DNA of 64,000 nt from Polyodon spathula (GCF_017654505.1 NW_024472154.1:61001-125000), one strand, 5' to 3'; shown: positions 1-24,259, counted from the stretch's first letter. Notes: generated by a model not told the origin, from the sequence alone. Numbers and translations: made by a program.

Positions 1-291
1 AGTGTCACTATAAAATAAGGCTTAATTCAACAGTCTGCCATGAGTTTATACATCTAGTGAAATTAACCGCTAAAGTTCTGAATATTTGTGGCTGCTTATT
101 CAAGGAACCTAGGTCCTTCACTTATACTGAAAAAAATAGAAGCAAGGTTTACTGGCTGGTATGAGAACATAGTTCAAGTGGATGCAGGTTACATATCTTT
201 TACTGTAATTATTTTTTAATTACTGACATCATCTAAGGAAGCAGGGAAACAGCACAAGACGTTGACAGTTTAAAGGGGTGAGGGTACTCAC

Positions 292-566
292 TCAAGCTTC
301 TTGAACCTTTCAAAGCCAGCTGCCACGTACTGAGAGCCGCTCTGCAGCTCACTCAGGTCGTGGACTCTGTGGCCCTCTCGAGGGGTGTACAGGTTCCTCA
401 CGGCCGCGGGAGCCTGGATGTTGCTCGTCACCTCGTTCAGAAAGGACTCGTACGTCGCAAACTGCTTCTGGCTCACCACGAACTTCCTTCCGTTGAAAAA
501 GGGGTCCCCGTTTTTGTAGACCACCACGTTCTTTGTTAGCGGGAGCACCGTCCCGTGAGAAGTCAT
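292..566 (-). CDS. DCDC2B: Doublecortin domain-containing protein 2B, first coding exon (partial gene)
   Basis: Doublecortin domains bind and stabilise microtubules; members of the DCDC2 group are linked to cilia. This exon encodes about 91 residues forming most of the first doublecortin domain, with family landmarks [25 protein letters not shown] and [13 protein letters not shown]; the last is closer to human DCDC2B than to DCDC2. The start is the ATG at 566 with A at -3; the open frame continues five codons upstream but only to a TTG. The exon ends at 292 before a perfect GTGAGT donor (291-286), so the frame's TGA just beyond is intronic. The remaining exons lie off the left edge. The gene follows IQCC in the same orientation, as I recall for human 1p35, which supports the 2B assignment. 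Confidence 0.88.
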
Positions 567-612
567 TTTTTTAAAAATCAAAAAGAATAAAAAAGTTCAG
601 CTCCCAAATATG

Positions 613-730
613 ATTGGCTTTTTATGCTGCTGCTGCTCAGCAGAGTCCTCGGCTTGCCTTGTGTTGTGTGTATTGTCTAAACTGAGAGACTGTGGCTATG
701 CTAGGAGCATTTCCTGGTTGCCATGGCAGC
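613..730 (-). promoter_or_regulatory. Probable DCDC2B promoter with CCAAT box and RFX X-box-like site
   Basis: A minus-strand CCAAT lies at 613-617. About 150 bp upstream of the DCDC2B start, 717-730 reads GTTGCCATGGCAGC, one base off the palindromic RFX X-box consensus GTTGCCATGGCAAC. X-boxes drive many ciliary genes, so the site fits a doublecortin-family gene. The transcription start itself was not identified. Confidence 0.5.
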
Positions 731-1820
731 GACTCCAGCAATAGCAGGATTTGTAAACCAACCCTCCAGCATACCCTTGAAGGCAGAGTCAACAAGATAA
801 ACCGAACACCTCACTGTTTGACAGCCAGGTCCCCTGAATCGGAACACAGCACAGGATCATTACGACTGGCTCCCAATAAAATTCCACTAGACTAGAGGGC
901 AAGGGTCTGAACTTGAGGGCTGTTTAAAGTAAATACACCTCCAGGTGCTGTACCAAAACAAATTCCATTTGGCTGAGGAGTAGCAGCAGCTCAATCATTA
1001 ATTCATATCAGTCATTCGATCTCACTTTCCGAGGGCCTTTGCTATGCTCACAACAAAGCTCTCCTGAGCTGTAGCTGCTAAGCTGCTGTTCAGTTTCCTG
1101 TTTTATGATTGACTGTGCGTTTTGAACTTCTTATTCATTGTGTTTGGTGCCTCTTGCATCTCGCCAGTGACTCGTCTGGTTTAATAAAGATTTTGATGGA
1201 CTGATGGATTGGAGCTTGATTCCAGGGCGTTTCTTGTGCTTTCATCTTATTACCATACCGAGCAACAATAGATCAATAACCTTCTAGCACAACTTTTAGG
1301 TTCATAAACATGTACTTACTCAATTCAAGCGGAATGTTTTGTGTGGCTAATGTTTAATCAAATGTGTTGCTCCGTTTGGTGCACACAGCCACATTCCTCA
1401 GGCTGGGCACAAAAAAAAACCTTAGCTGTTTCCTTAATTAAAAATGCAGCCGCACAGCGCACTGCTTACGGCAGCGTCTTGTTTCACAGACGATACTCAT
1501 CTGTGCAGCATTTCATCTACAGTGAAAGCCAAACCCGTGTTAAGAACGCTACAGCCAGCTGCACGGTTGAAATCAAAACAGAAAAGGCTCCTTGAAAGTC
1601 AAGTTAAACAGTAAATATGCAAAAGTCTTTTTAGTCTTGACGTTAGAATTAAGGGTAAGCAGATGCAAAGTTTCACTGCCATTTTTCTTCTAGAATATCA
1701 AGCAGTCTCAGCAAGTAGAAAAGAAACCCAGTGCAGTGGCAACTGATATGTCACACTTATTAAATGCATAGAAGCACAAACTTAATAAAACAGCACCTTT
1801 TGGAAAAATATATACTGCTA
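731..1820. other. Intergenic region between DCDC2B and IQCC
   Basis: About 1.1 kb without a recognisable exon or repeat. Short open frames here (692-895 and 1341-1595, plus strand) have no recognisable features. I see no clear mobile element. Confidence 0.6.
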
Positions 1821-1826
1821 TTTATT
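1821..1826 (-). promoter_or_regulatory. Candidate IQCC polyadenylation signal
   Basis: TTTATT on the plus strand is AATAAA on the minus strand, about 440 nt past the IQCC stop. It would give a 3'UTR of about 0.45 kb. Chosen as the first AATAAA I found downstream of the stop; the cleavage site is not determined. Confidence 0.4.
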
Positions 1827-2266
1827 TGTCATTTCTTACAAAAACATTAACGGTAGACATAATATATATCAAAATACTGCAGGTGACACTATGTGTAGAA
1901 TATGATGTGCTAGGATTGTACATGCTATACAAACAGACACCAGAAGGATAAGATAGAATGACATCATTAAGGCGTTCTGCATATCTTACTCTATTTGTGT
2001 GTTGTTTTCACACACTGTTCTGAGACACAACACAACCATACTAGGACAGTGTGGTGTAACCTACGTTTCCAAAAGGTCAAGGCTGTGACATCTTGCTTTG
2101 GCAACCGTAGTTAAATAATGGCTTGGAACACTCCAGAAATCACAATCCCAAATGTCTTGCAGTGTTTGGAAACCACACTGACACACCACACTGTCAGCAG
2201 TCCTTTGCAGAGTAGGATGTATCCAACAGGGGCCACTTGACGCACCCACACATGTATAATACCCCT

Positions 2267-4353
<2,087 letters not shown>

Positions 4354-4388
4354 TTCAAACCGTCTTTGCAGGAAGTCAGAAACATGCT

Positions 4389-4402
4389 GCTTCCTTGGAA
4401 AC
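4389..4402 (-). promoter_or_regulatory. RFX X-box-like site just upstream of the IQCC start
   Basis: The plus strand reads GCTTCCTTGGAAAC, an imperfect inverted repeat matching the X-box layout GTNNCC-NN-GGNAAC with one off-consensus base in the first half. It lies 36-49 bp upstream of the IQCC ATG, within the 5'UTR or core promoter. Confidence 0.35.
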
Positions 4403-4506
4403 AAGACCCAAACTTCCGGCTGCAAGGACGCTAGCTCATAAAAAAGACGTTTAACAGAGAAATATTCATTTCCTTCCGTCTGGTTATTGGTACTCGAATG
4501 CATCAA

Positions 4507-5630
4507 AGCACAGACTGCAATTCATTTTACAATATCGCCGTTGCAAACGCAATGCAGTGGTTTGCGTTCTTCAATACGTTTCTGAGAGCTCACAGCAGCT
4601 CCACTCTGCCCTCCTGTGGACACTAGCAGAATCGTTTAATGATTTGTTTTTTTATGGCATTTACAAATCTCAATGACCCTTTATGAACTCTATGCCCCCC
4701 ACACCCGGATTAATTTCATAATTGTGTAGAAACACATTGCGCAATGACAGCATTCAGATCAACAGAGAAAAAACACAGGACAGTTCACAGTGCAGTCCAG
4801 TTTTTATTTTAGGTTAAAAGCGTTAAAATAATACAAAATCCTTTTAATCTCTATAAAAAAATAAAACAAAGTACAAAGTTTGTTATCATGACATACAGTA
4901 CATACATACATGCAGTTATTACAGTTACAAGGAAGCAGTCCAGTAATGTTTAAACATCTATTCCAGTTCAAAGTCATTTAGTGTTCACGATTGGAAAGGG
5001 ATTCACAGTTTTGCTGGCACCTGTTCAGTCAATGTTATAAATCCTATACTAACCACCTCATCCCTTTTGTGACCTGCCACCATGTGCTACATTAATACAA
5101 TACAATGCAATACAATACAATACAAATTTCTATGTACGTAGCACCCTTCTCGCCATTGCACCCCAGAATGCTGTGCAAAGTTAATGCTATGCAATGTTTT
5201 GCATGCACTGATCATGTTAAAATAATTCAGCTGAAGGAATATTATGTTGTCCCTCATTTTACAGTAAATCATGTGTTTTGCAAAATAATACAAAATTCCA
5301 TTCCAACAGCATTTGCCTTTGCCATGTGGAAGGGCTCTAATCCCATACCATGTTTTTGCCTGTATTACTGTATGTTTGTTGGATTCGCTGTTATTTGTAA
5401 TACCCATTGCATTACTAAAACATTACATGGGTTTATTTTGAAGACACTGTAAACAGACACTAACTATTTATCGGCTTATATTAAAATCAATGGCTTAAAA
5501 GTTTGATAGCAAAACTAAAGACCGCAATTTAACCCTTAACTACTGGCACTTAAGGGGTCAATAATCTGCAGCACATTTTCAAATAAAAGCTCAGTTAAAC
5601 CGAACTGTCGATTTATGTTTTAATTTCGTT
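4507..5630. other. IQCC-CCDC28B intergenic region
   Basis: Holds the IQCC upstream region and the sequence beyond the CCDC28B 3' end. A short CAATA-rich repeat lies at about 5095-5124. Open frames at 5087-5452 on both strands show no recognisable domain and overlap each other. No recognisable mobile element seen. Confidence 0.5.
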
Positions 5631-5640
5631 TTTATTTATT
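5631..5640 (-). promoter_or_regulatory. Candidate CCDC28B polyadenylation signals
   Basis: Two overlapping minus-strand AATAAA hexamers (TTTATTTATT on the plus strand), about 780 nt past the CCDC28B stop. The 5641-6418 interval would then be 3'UTR; it contains a G-run near 6150-6162. Confidence 0.4.
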
Positions 5641-6418
5641 TAATGTCGTTTTGTTTTAATCTTAACACAGTTTCAATGCAATCTGATCTTCGTAAAGGTG
5701 ACGTTTCTGAACTGCTGTACGACTGGGAAGTTGTGCTTGTAAAACAGATTTCAAGTCTTTCTCTGGAAGAAGCAAAGGAATACAAATGAATACCCTTATG
5801 TGATGCAGGATCAAATCTATAAATTTCCTTCTGGTAACCTTGTGGAACCCAACCAGCCTGCTTACACAGAGCGAAGAAAAGACATTCTGGAAATGTTTTA
5901 ACTACCTTAATGTCTCAGTACATATTCAGTCTGTATATAGCGTACAAGCAGACATATTCAAAACATCTTCATACACATACATTACTTGGCCTGTGGTAAA
6001 AAATATTCATAGTTTAAAGCACTCATTTGAAAAATTCCAGTCCTATCAAGCTAAATGCAGTAATTTCTAACATCCCTTCACACCTGGTAGTTGCACAGAA
6101 ATGCCTACTTTGGCTCACAGTGGTAAGCAGCTTTCAAGGGTAGGGAGGAGGAGGGGGGGGGGTGTGCTCGTGCCCCTACAGCAACATTTAGGGGAATGTA
6201 AACAAACTGGGCTGCCAACTAGTCTTTTTTTTAATTTAGTACAGAAGGCTAAACTAAGGAAGAATATAGCAAACTGATGCCAAGGAAATATCTATTAGTG
6301 TTAAACTGAGCGGGAGCTGTGTGGATCATATTTGTCACTTTTCTACTCCGCGTTTCCGTGGCTCTGAAACAGCTTTGAGGCTCAGTCCAGGACCTGCTTC
6401 ATCCGACCTCTTTCAGCT

Positions 6419-9954
<3,536 letters not shown>

Positions 9955-10673
9955 TCCTTCACAAACAATGGGGGAGAAAAACACAGGAATAAGGCAACGT
10001 ACTGTTTTGAAACACACTTCCATATTGTCTCTGCTGTATTTTAATGGGACTTTGGCATAGCAAACAGTGCCACCCAGTGGTGAAGGCTGCAATTGATCTC
10101 CTATCTGCCAATACTTTACCATCTGTGTTGCAGTTTAAGCCTTTTTAACACTGCTGACCTTTAGCTGCTAAAAATACCAATCCCATGGGTATTGCAATGC
10201 ATATCATCCTGCCCTCAGCCTGTCTCTGCATTTAAAGGTACAGTACTGACATGCTGTGGCTGTCTCTACTGGTTAACCCAAACAAATAACCAATCCGTTT
10301 TAATTTAAGAAACGATTGATTTACGCATTAAAAAAAAAAAAACTCCGAGCAGCAAATTCCTGAGCTAGTGATCACAATACGTATTTTGATTGTGTTTGAT
10401 CTCACATGATACAGTTTTAGACTGAGCAGTCTCTAGAAATTGATTGGCAGTCCTAGATGCACTGTATTTTTTTTTCAACACCAGTAATAATGTAGCATTA
10501 GTCAAACTTTGGAGGGAAAAAAAAACAATTATTTCTGCATTAAATGCATTACACAACCTTGACAATAAAACATAACTCAAAGCGGTATAGGAGCGGTATT
10601 GCACAAGATTGTTCAGAATCATCACACAACTGCAGTGTGACGGATCATTATTATCGTCATTTTTGTTTTGTGT

Positions 10674-10676
<3 letters not shown>

Positions 10677-10747
<71 letters not shown>
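10677..10747. repeat. (AT)n dinucleotide microsatellite
   Basis: About 35 uninterrupted AT units. It makes spurious Ile-Tyr repeat open frames on both strands. Confidence 0.97.
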
Positions 10748-10750
<3 letters not shown>

Positions 10751-11548
10751 TCCATTCCATCACGGGAAGTTTTTTACATTTTTTAATAATATTTACATTA
10801 AAATTGCAAAAGTAAATGATTTAGTTACTATGTATATATTATTGAAATGCTCGAAAACAGACCGAAGTTGGAACTGCCACCTGACTCTTCCGCTCAAAAC
10901 AATACATCCGAATCAAAGCACCCCACACAACGCCTCAGCACCCAAGCCAAGCGCGGGGCCGTCTGCATCAGTCACTTCTAGATTGTACTCACTGCATAGC
11001 GCTTCTTTCTTTCTGCACGTTTTAAAAGACATACTAAAAACAATACAGTATTTTAATGCATGCATATCTGTGCCATCGTGGTTTAAATGCTTATCAATAA
11101 CACACAGCAAACAACACTTCACTACTTACCGTACACACACACACACACAAAAAAAGAAAAAGATTTGTGTGGAAGAACCGAGCTGCAAGAAAACAACAGA
11201 ACAAGGTAGTAATGTTTCTATTTGACAAAGCAAAACGGAATCCGAGTGCAATGCAACACTCTTCGGTTGCTGGATGTTTTATTTAGAGATTGTAAAACCC
11301 CGATCCGATGTGATCTTCAGAAACTGGCTAATGTTGTTATCACAGTAACAAAAAATACCCTCCGCTCCACCATCTCGCCTCGGCTGTTTATCACTTCAGT
11401 CAACGGGTCTCCTTGCCATTTAAAGGGAAAGGTTCCCCGTTTCTGCGGTGCTGTGGCGCACACGCACACAACAATGTCATTTTCAGAGCCGCTGGATTTC
11501 CCTTCACATGTCTTATTATGGTGATAACACAAAGTAATTATACACGAA

Positions 11549-11566
11549 TACTACTACTACTACTAC

Positions 11567-11604
<38 letters not shown>
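11549..11604. repeat. Compound (ACT)n-(AAT)n microsatellite
   Basis: About six ACT units followed by about thirteen AAT units. Confidence 0.95.
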
Positions 11605-12857
11605 TAACACAGCAACAAATAATAAATGCCAGCAAAATAATTAGTTATTATTTATAAATGAGAAATTGAAAATTATATAAAGGGATAGACAGATAGAGAG
11701 ATTTGAAGGTAGAATATAAACTAACCTGTCTCAAAATAAGGACACAACTAATCAAAGCTTATAAATAAACACATGCATACAAATAAACTATTTGATTCCC
11801 AACAGTGGCACCTAACTAATAAAACACCTTTATACAGTTCTGTGCTGTCCTTTCTCTTTGATGTGAGCTCCCTATACCAGCTAGGTGAAGAGGTTCAGGG
11901 CATGGAGACATACTGAGCATGCAATGCAGGTGTGGAAGGTCTCATTGATACACGAGCTATGGGAAGGAGCTGATAATTAGGAATTAGGCATCGATATACA
12001 AGCCACTGTGATCCGTCAAGCAAGTCAACATAACAGTCAATGCATTGATCGCTGGAAGAGGGCTCTCAAAAACCTGCAATTCACATGCAAACAGTCCGCT
12101 CTAGGATAATGTGATGACGGGATTCTATTGTATTGCAAACTCGGGGATAGTGGACCTGTCCTGTCCTCCTTTTTGACTGTAACAGTGTCGTTTACAACCT
12201 TCTCTTTCCTCAGCCCCCATTCCTGTGTTTTGGTTGTTTTTAGTGATGTTAATAAAGGGGTCTCTTCTATAGGCTGGAGTGGGTCTTTACTGGCCTCAAC
12301 TGTGACCTTTTAAAACTCTCAACCAGCTGCCGCTGGAGAATGGCACTCACTTTCATTCAAATCTTTTTACATCAGTCAATTAAAAGGACAGCTCGTGCTT
12401 GTTCTTGTTTTCCTTTCCTACATTCTAACCAGAGTCTTCAAAGTGCTGGAAACTAATTCTGGTTTTGAGCGGTCATAGAACTTTGAGTGAATGTTTGAGT
12501 GTGTGTGTGTGTCTAGGAGACACCACTGGAGATATGACCAAGCTCTAAACCATCACACTGTAAAGGCTTTTTCTTAGGAATTCTTTAAAAAAATTTAAAA
12601 AATAATTCTAAAACAATAGAACACCCATTTCCCCCACCACAATCACAAATACAGGTTCTGAGCCACAAAATATTTAGTCCCGCAGGAGACACCAAGCTAG
12701 GGGAACAGACTGGAGACTGGAAAGCTGCAATAGTTTTATATTTATTATTTTTAAATGTTGAAATGCTAAATAAATGTATACAGAGATAAAACAAAAACAT
12801 ACAAAAAAAAAAAAAAGAAGTCAGTGTGGAATGCATTCTTTGGTACCTGATTATATA

Positions 12858-12888
<31 letters not shown>

Positions 12889-14162
12889 TTCTTGTGAACT
12901 GAATATGCACTTTATGAAAAAAGACAGTACATAAAAATATACCAGTAGCCAAAATGTAAAAGATATTGAGCAAAAAGCACAGAAAAATAAATCCATTCCA
13001 TCATAAGAGGTGTTACTAATACAGTCTTACAACTGGACTGAGGGCGTTACAGTACAGATTAACCTTGCATTAACCTTATCATCTCATGCTTCACAGAGGG
13101 AGATGCAATAACTGGCTCTTCACAGGCTTAAATAGAAGAGACGGACCAATTAACTGAGCTATATTTTGATACATCCTGCCCTTTTGTTTTTCTTTAATTT
13201 CCAAACAAACACACACACGATAATTACCATGCAAAACATTGAAGAGTCGCCTCAGAAAGTCTATCGTCAGACCCCTTGTCACAACACAAGCCCTTGCCAA
13301 ATGGAATGTGAATGCCCATTTTAGTAGTTACACATGATCAAATAGTTAACAACTCGAGGAACAAACACCCTCTTCCAAAAAAGTGCAGTTATTTATCGAA
13401 GTACATCAAGAAACTTGGGGGGTGGGCGTCTAGTTTCCAAGTGTATGTTTTCTGAAATCCAGCACAGCATTTTGGTTATGCATCCCAGTGAAATTAGCGG
13501 TCGTGTTCTGGTTTGGGAAACACCTTAGGCTTCATTTGAATCATGTAAACAGCAGCAGCTCTCAAATTGTGCCTTTATTTACCTATATTCACCCTGCTTG
13601 CGATTTCCCACCAAGGACTGATTTATTATTGATCCATTTTTTAATCTCTAAACTCTATACAAATTCAGTGACACAAGTTAAGCGAGAAATCAAACTTTAG
13701 GATGACCGGAGTTTGGACTAGTCACTCGATCATTAAAATCGATGCTGGAAGCCTAATTTCCCTTGGTTTTAGCAAGCACTGAAATTAATACCTTACAATA
13801 AATTGAGCCTTCAGGGATATTCTTATATTAAAGGCTTCTACAAAATCAACTTTGAGTTATGATTGGAGTAACTCACTAGTGTAGCAATGATTACTCATAA
13901 TGTCTGAATACATAATGGAATTAATCATCAAAATTATTATTATATTTCTAAAGCCTAAAATGAACCAAGACATGATATGCTGAACAAACACCAACAAGTA
14001 AAACTACAGGCAGGTCACAGATTTGAAATACATCATTTCTTTCTTCTTGACGTTAGACTGACATTTCAAGAATAAAAGTCACCAACCAGCGATTGGAAAT
14101 GCATTTCACTCAGTAGCATTTTGCTTTCTGGTTTTTGTTTAGCTTGTACTTCAAAATGATCA

Positions 14163-14165
14163 ATA

Positions 14166-14232
<67 letters not shown>

Positions 14233-14244
14233 AATAAAAATAAA
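14163..14244. repeat. (AAT)n microsatellite
   Basis: More than twenty AAT/ATA units, ending in an AAAT-rich tail. Further AAT tracts of the same kind lie at 12857-12889, 14943-14967, 24463-24480 and 55744-55763. Confidence 0.95.
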
Positions 14245-15221
14245 TGAATGGGTTGTTGAACCTTCTTGAAATGACCCGAGCTCTTGTTGTGTCAGATGAT
14301 AAATGACATTGGAAAATAAAGTCTGCTACAGTGATGTCATACATTTTTAATAGTCGATGCACATATAACCTGGATCTTTTTGCTGTTTGTTTTTGATTTG
14401 GAAATCTGGATACAAGTGCTCAAAATAATAAGAAACAAGCATTAAAAAATATATACCAAGGATGCTTCAAAAGATACTGGTAACTATACAGCCAAAAACA
14501 AAAGAACAAACCTTAAGACATGTAGCTGGAATGACCAAGAAGCAGGTTTATGATTAGTTACCTCCCATCACCCAGTCCCTGGTTTTACAATGATCAGGGT
14601 TTGGTATGCATGGGTTACTGTATATGTGTAAGAAACCTGAGCGTAGAGGTCCCGACTAAACCTGAGTGTTAATACAGCAAACACAGCGTTAAAATCACCA
14701 TGGTGCTAAACCACAAGCCTCAGGTAAGGGTTTACCAGTTAGTTATCTGCGCAGCTGCTACAGAAGACAACCAGAGAACATTACCAGGGATCAGACTGCA
14801 CCAATTCCTTACACACCATACTCTAAATACAGCAACATACAGAGATGACAGTAGTTCTGAACCCCAGGACTGGAAGCCAGGCTAATGGTCATTTCTAAGC
14901 TTGTCATGGAATGACATTAGATAGGTTAATTATATCTATACATAATAATAATAATAATAATAATAATCTTCATTGTCAACTTTGTTATTAGTTATAAAAA
15001 GGAATGGAGACATTCATTCTGAAATCTCTGAGGCTGCTTACAAAGAATCTGGGGAATGTGTCCAAATTAAAAAAATAAGTGGTTTTGTGGAGAACTACTG
15101 AAAGCCCATCTTAAATCACTGGTCACATTTTGTCACCCCCCGCCCCATGATAAATGACATCACACTGTACCAGGCAAGTAACACATTGCTGGGTCCCTGC
15201 GTGGCTGGTACACAAGCAGGG

Positions 15222-20526
<5,305 letters not shown>

Positions 20527-20534
20527 GATTACAA

Positions 20535-22206
20535 CTGGAGAAAAACAAACAGTGTCAGTATGTAACAATCAGCTCTAAAGGCTGTTATAGATCTAAACCA
20601 GCAGTGCTGTGCCCAAGAGCAGCACTGTGCCTGCCAGACTAGTCTTGTGCCCTTGATGCCAGCTGACAATCTGAAAAACTGATGTAGCAGACTAGGGGAA
20701 CTAAAGCCATTACAATCGAATACACTTTGCTACCAATCTCTGCTTATGTGCGGTTTGATTAAGTTAAAAGATGTCATGCCTTTGACTTTACAAATATGTG
20801 CAGCTGGCCAAGAAATACTGATGACCACAGCTCAAAATAAAGCGTAAATGATAACACATATAATATGAAACTGCATATCTACATGGAATCTAGGGACACT
20901 ACTGAAACTGCCATTCAAACATAGATACACAATGCACTTCTTGTCCTAACATGACTTCCAGTTGATACTCAAAGGTGTTGGAGTACAGGGGTTCCCAAAA
21001 TCCCCACACAAATCTGAAAACAGTGCGGGACAATAACAGACTTCAACCCTTTACTTCAAAGATAACAGATGTTGATGATCAACAGTTGTTTGCAGAGCAG
21101 CAAAACTAAATGGAAGGTGTTTGTGTTTTGAAAACGTGCCCTCCTAATAATATTCTATACCAACCAGGAGTGTTTGTCACAATCTTATCTGTCTTCACTC
21201 ACCACTTTAGTTTTCTGGCTATATAAAATTGGGGAACAGCAACAACGTTGTCATAATTATTACATTTTAAAGGGAACCTAACTCAAGACATCTTAGGAGG
21301 AAAACTACATTACAAGACATGGTGCAGGGATGGTAAGAAGACTCCTGTTGCACAGCAGTTTCCCGTAACAAGCGCAGGCGAGTCTTCTAAACCCCCAGTA
21401 AAGCGAGGATAGGATCAAACTGCTCTGCAAGAGGAGTCCGATTTCCTTCCCGGTGGTGTTCAAACTGCCATAACTGATTTTCAGCAATTCAGCCGGCAGT
21501 GTGTTTCTCTTCGTTGCTTTGGTTACTTAGTTTCAATCTGTCTGGGAAAAGTGCACAATATGGTTCACTAAAATGTATTCACACTACGCCGCCCGTATTT
21601 ACCAAGTAGTGAACAAGAAGTACAGACCAGCAAAGCAGATTTCAGTTTTAAGATCTATTTCTCAAGAACCTTTTTTTTTTTTTTTCTGTTTCAAGAGAAA
21701 TGAAACTCAAAACAGCAGACCGCGTTGTCTGTGTGATTCAGCATGGAAAAATCAACACGGCTTTTAGAAGCAGGCAGGATGCGATCTTTAAAAATAAACC
21801 GACACTGTCTGTCGATAAAATCTCAGAGTTCCTCGTGAATTTACCGCAACCAGACAAATATACTGATGAAACATCCTCTGACTGGAATCAAAAATAAAAA
21901 GTAGTAAGCGATACCGTCGTCTTCATTTTCAAACGGCTTGAGAAAATACCAAACGAAGAGTGCGCTTGCTACCTGAACTTTATCACTTAATATGGACTTC
22001 TACATCGCTAACAAGAGCTCACTTAGTGTTTCATGGTTGTATTGATAGTTTCTGTTTGCTATATATTACCTGTCAGGTGCCGGATTGCAGGATGCAGAAT
22101 TCACTCCAGCGCTCAATCCCACCAGCTTTCACTTCGGCCAACTGCCAAACCGGAAAGTCTGAACGAACGACGGACTGCCATTGGACAGACGGCAGCCGGG
22201 ACTCAC
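20535..22206 (-). other. TXLNA intron between non-coding exon 1 and the first coding exon
   Basis: Bounded by a strong GTGAGT donor at 22206-22201 and the TTTCTCCAG acceptor before 20534. It contains one hairpin MITE (21325-21454) and a T-tract at about 21670. Nothing else recognised. Confidence 0.55.
21325..21454. mobile_element. Degenerate copy of the hairpin MITE family
   Basis: Left end CAGGGATGG with GACTCCTGTTGCACAGCAGTTT, right end GGATCAAACTGCTCTGC... GATTTCCTTCCC. The arms are inverted complements of each other but diverged, and the centre is shortened. Confidence 0.65.
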
Positions 22207-22340
22207 CAAGATAACCCAATAGATGTTTGGAGAAGCCCGAAAAGGCGGGTCTAAGACGTGCCGCAATGCATAGTGGACCTTGTGGTCTTTTCGCCCACAG
22301 AATCGCGGTAAGAACTCAAATTCCCACAATGCAGCGATTT
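22207..22340 (-). promoter_or_regulatory. TXLNA promoter and probable non-coding exon 1, with two ZNF143-type sites
   Basis: A strong minus-strand donor (GTGAGT, 22206-22201) marks the end of a probable untranslated exon at 22207. Just upstream are two oppositely facing matches to the ZNF143/Staf site: ATTCCCACAATGCAGCG on the plus strand (about 22320-22336) and ATGCATTGCGG on the minus strand (about 22261-22271). ZNF143 sites are typical of TATA-less housekeeping promoters, which fits taxilin. The exact transcription start is inferred only. Confidence 0.6.
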
Positions 22341-24259
22341 TGTACATTTACAGTCTGAAAAGCAGAAGTGACACGTTTAGTGTTTATAAAGGGAAAAAGG
22401 GACATGTCTATTTTAAGCTGCAGCCGCCCACAGTCATGTTCAATTTTACACAAAAGTTTATTTATTACCATTTTTCTGCCATATTTTTTTTTCCTGCTGT
22501 TCTTTGTTGACAGTCCAGTTTACACTCCACTATCTAGTCTCCCCAATACTGTAACTGCTGGTCATGTCAGTCACTGTGATCCAGATAGCCAGGCTCCTGT
22601 TATTACTTGCAATAGTAACACAGTCAGAATCTTCAAGCACTTCCAAGCTGGTCTTATTGAGCAAAACCCTCTTAGTCATTTCCTTGAAAACTATTTTTAA
22701 AACCTTCTAGAACCCCCTTATCAGTTTATCTAAGTACTGTTCTCTGGCAAACAGAACACCTTTGCAGCACAAACAGCTAATGCACTGTTTTGCTGGAGGC
22801 AATAATTCATAGGATTCACTAAGGTGAGGGTATACCAACATGTTTAGATAATGATCCTAACTTTAAATGTCACAGCATCGATGTTACATACCCTTTTACA
22901 AAATTTGCAAATTGGAGAAGCAGATATTGTAACATAAAAGCAGAGGATGTATTACCTTGTAATCTCTGCTATGTAACAGTGTACTATGCATTTTGATAAA
23001 CACACTTGTAAGTCTCTCTGTGAAAAAGTAAAACTGGCCATTATTGGTTTAAACAAATGAAATACATGACCATGTATCAACTGCACACAACCTATAAATT
23101 TGTCTAGACTACATGGGTTTGGAGAAAAATGTTATGAGTTTCCTTTTAAGACCTCTGCTGCAATTATCACATTTAGCCAGCTGATGTTCCTGATAATGAA
23201 ATACAAAAAATCAGGTGTGACATTAGCCACTGAGTGGCACTGTGCACTATATAAACACCAGTGGTCAGTTTGATGTACTCGTACTGGAATGTTGAGTATT
23301 AAAGAAGTATTAAACCGGAGCGTATTCAGCAGTATTGATGGGAGGGACCGAACCCTTTTTGCACTGGCCTACAAGTTCAAGTTATTGGAAGGGTTTTGAT
23401 ACAGTGATCTAATTGGGATGCTGTCATCTCAAGTGTGTCTATTTATGATCACAGAACAACACTGAATAGCTGCAGGTGTAATTTAGTGAGACGCACTGAC
23501 CCGGACATGTTCCCATTGTATGAGGTAAACAGGAAACAAGTTTTTCAAGCTGCTCATTGTAACAGACCAGGTTGTTCAGCTGAAAGAGGGGCACATGTCC
23601 CAGGAAAGGAAGAAATCTGATCGTTCAGATCTGTCTGCTCTCACGAAATAAAACCTTCATGCAACAGGTTCTTATTACTTGCTACATGATACATGGATCT
23701 TGCATCACAGAGGGTTTGACTGGATTCCACTCACAAGACTTCTTCAATGCTATTTTGATGCATAACATAACTACCTTGTGTTTTCATGAGGTTTGCAACC
23801 ATTCTAAATGGTTCAGTCTTCTGTTACTCAGACAGCCATTGGATTTTGAATTGGTTGGTTTGATCAAACTATAGTCAGCGTTATGGTTCACAAATGGATC
23901 TTATTAGAAGATTTTACAAGTGTTTTCTTGGATTGCATCACACACTTAGTCCTGAGAAAGCACAGACAGGTGAATCCCAAGTGCCATTTATAACACCCCC
24001 TTCAGTCGCCGTGTGCAGAATTGTACCATGTTAACTTTCCTATATATGCATGTCCATTATAATAAATAGATGAGTTTTGGCAAGGCAACTTCTCCAACCC
24101 TATAGAGTTCACATTCCCATATTCTGTTTTACACATTAAAAAAAATGTAATTAAAACAAAAACAAATGACCAAAAGGGATATGCACCCCATCTCATTCCA
24201 GCCCCCCCCCCTTCAGATTAAACAAAAGACAGACACACAAGTTAGCAAGGGTTGCAACA
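22341..24259. other. Intergenic region between TXLNA 5' end and KPNA6 3' end
   Basis: No exon found. A 24-bp stretch at about 22428 (CCACAGTCATGTTCAATTTT and onward) recurs with one mismatch at about 55149, suggesting an old dispersed repeat. A C-run lies near 24202-24211. Confidence 0.5.

Larger units (their letters stand above)
9957..15000. other. CCDC28B-TXLNA intergenic region, including CCDC28B 5' and TXLNA 3' flanks
   Basis: No coding exon recognised in about 5 kb. It contains a GC-richer stretch at about 11330-11470 that may hold the CCDC28B promoter, and a donor-like GTAAGT on the minus strand at 11129-11124. Simple repeats are at 10677-10747, 11549-11604, 12857-12889, 14163-14244 and 14943-14967. 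Minus-strand AATAAA sites near 13571 and 12740 are candidate TXLNA 3' ends. Confidence 0.5.

Noticed and set aside
10365..11225. Long open frames with Ile-Tyr repeats around the (AT)n tract
   Set aside because: They come from a simple dinucleotide repeat read in any frame; no domain or splice support.
11335..11348. X-box-like GTTATCACAGTAAC near a possible CCDC28B promoter
   Set aside because: The invariant CC of the first half-site is changed and the promoter position is uncertain.
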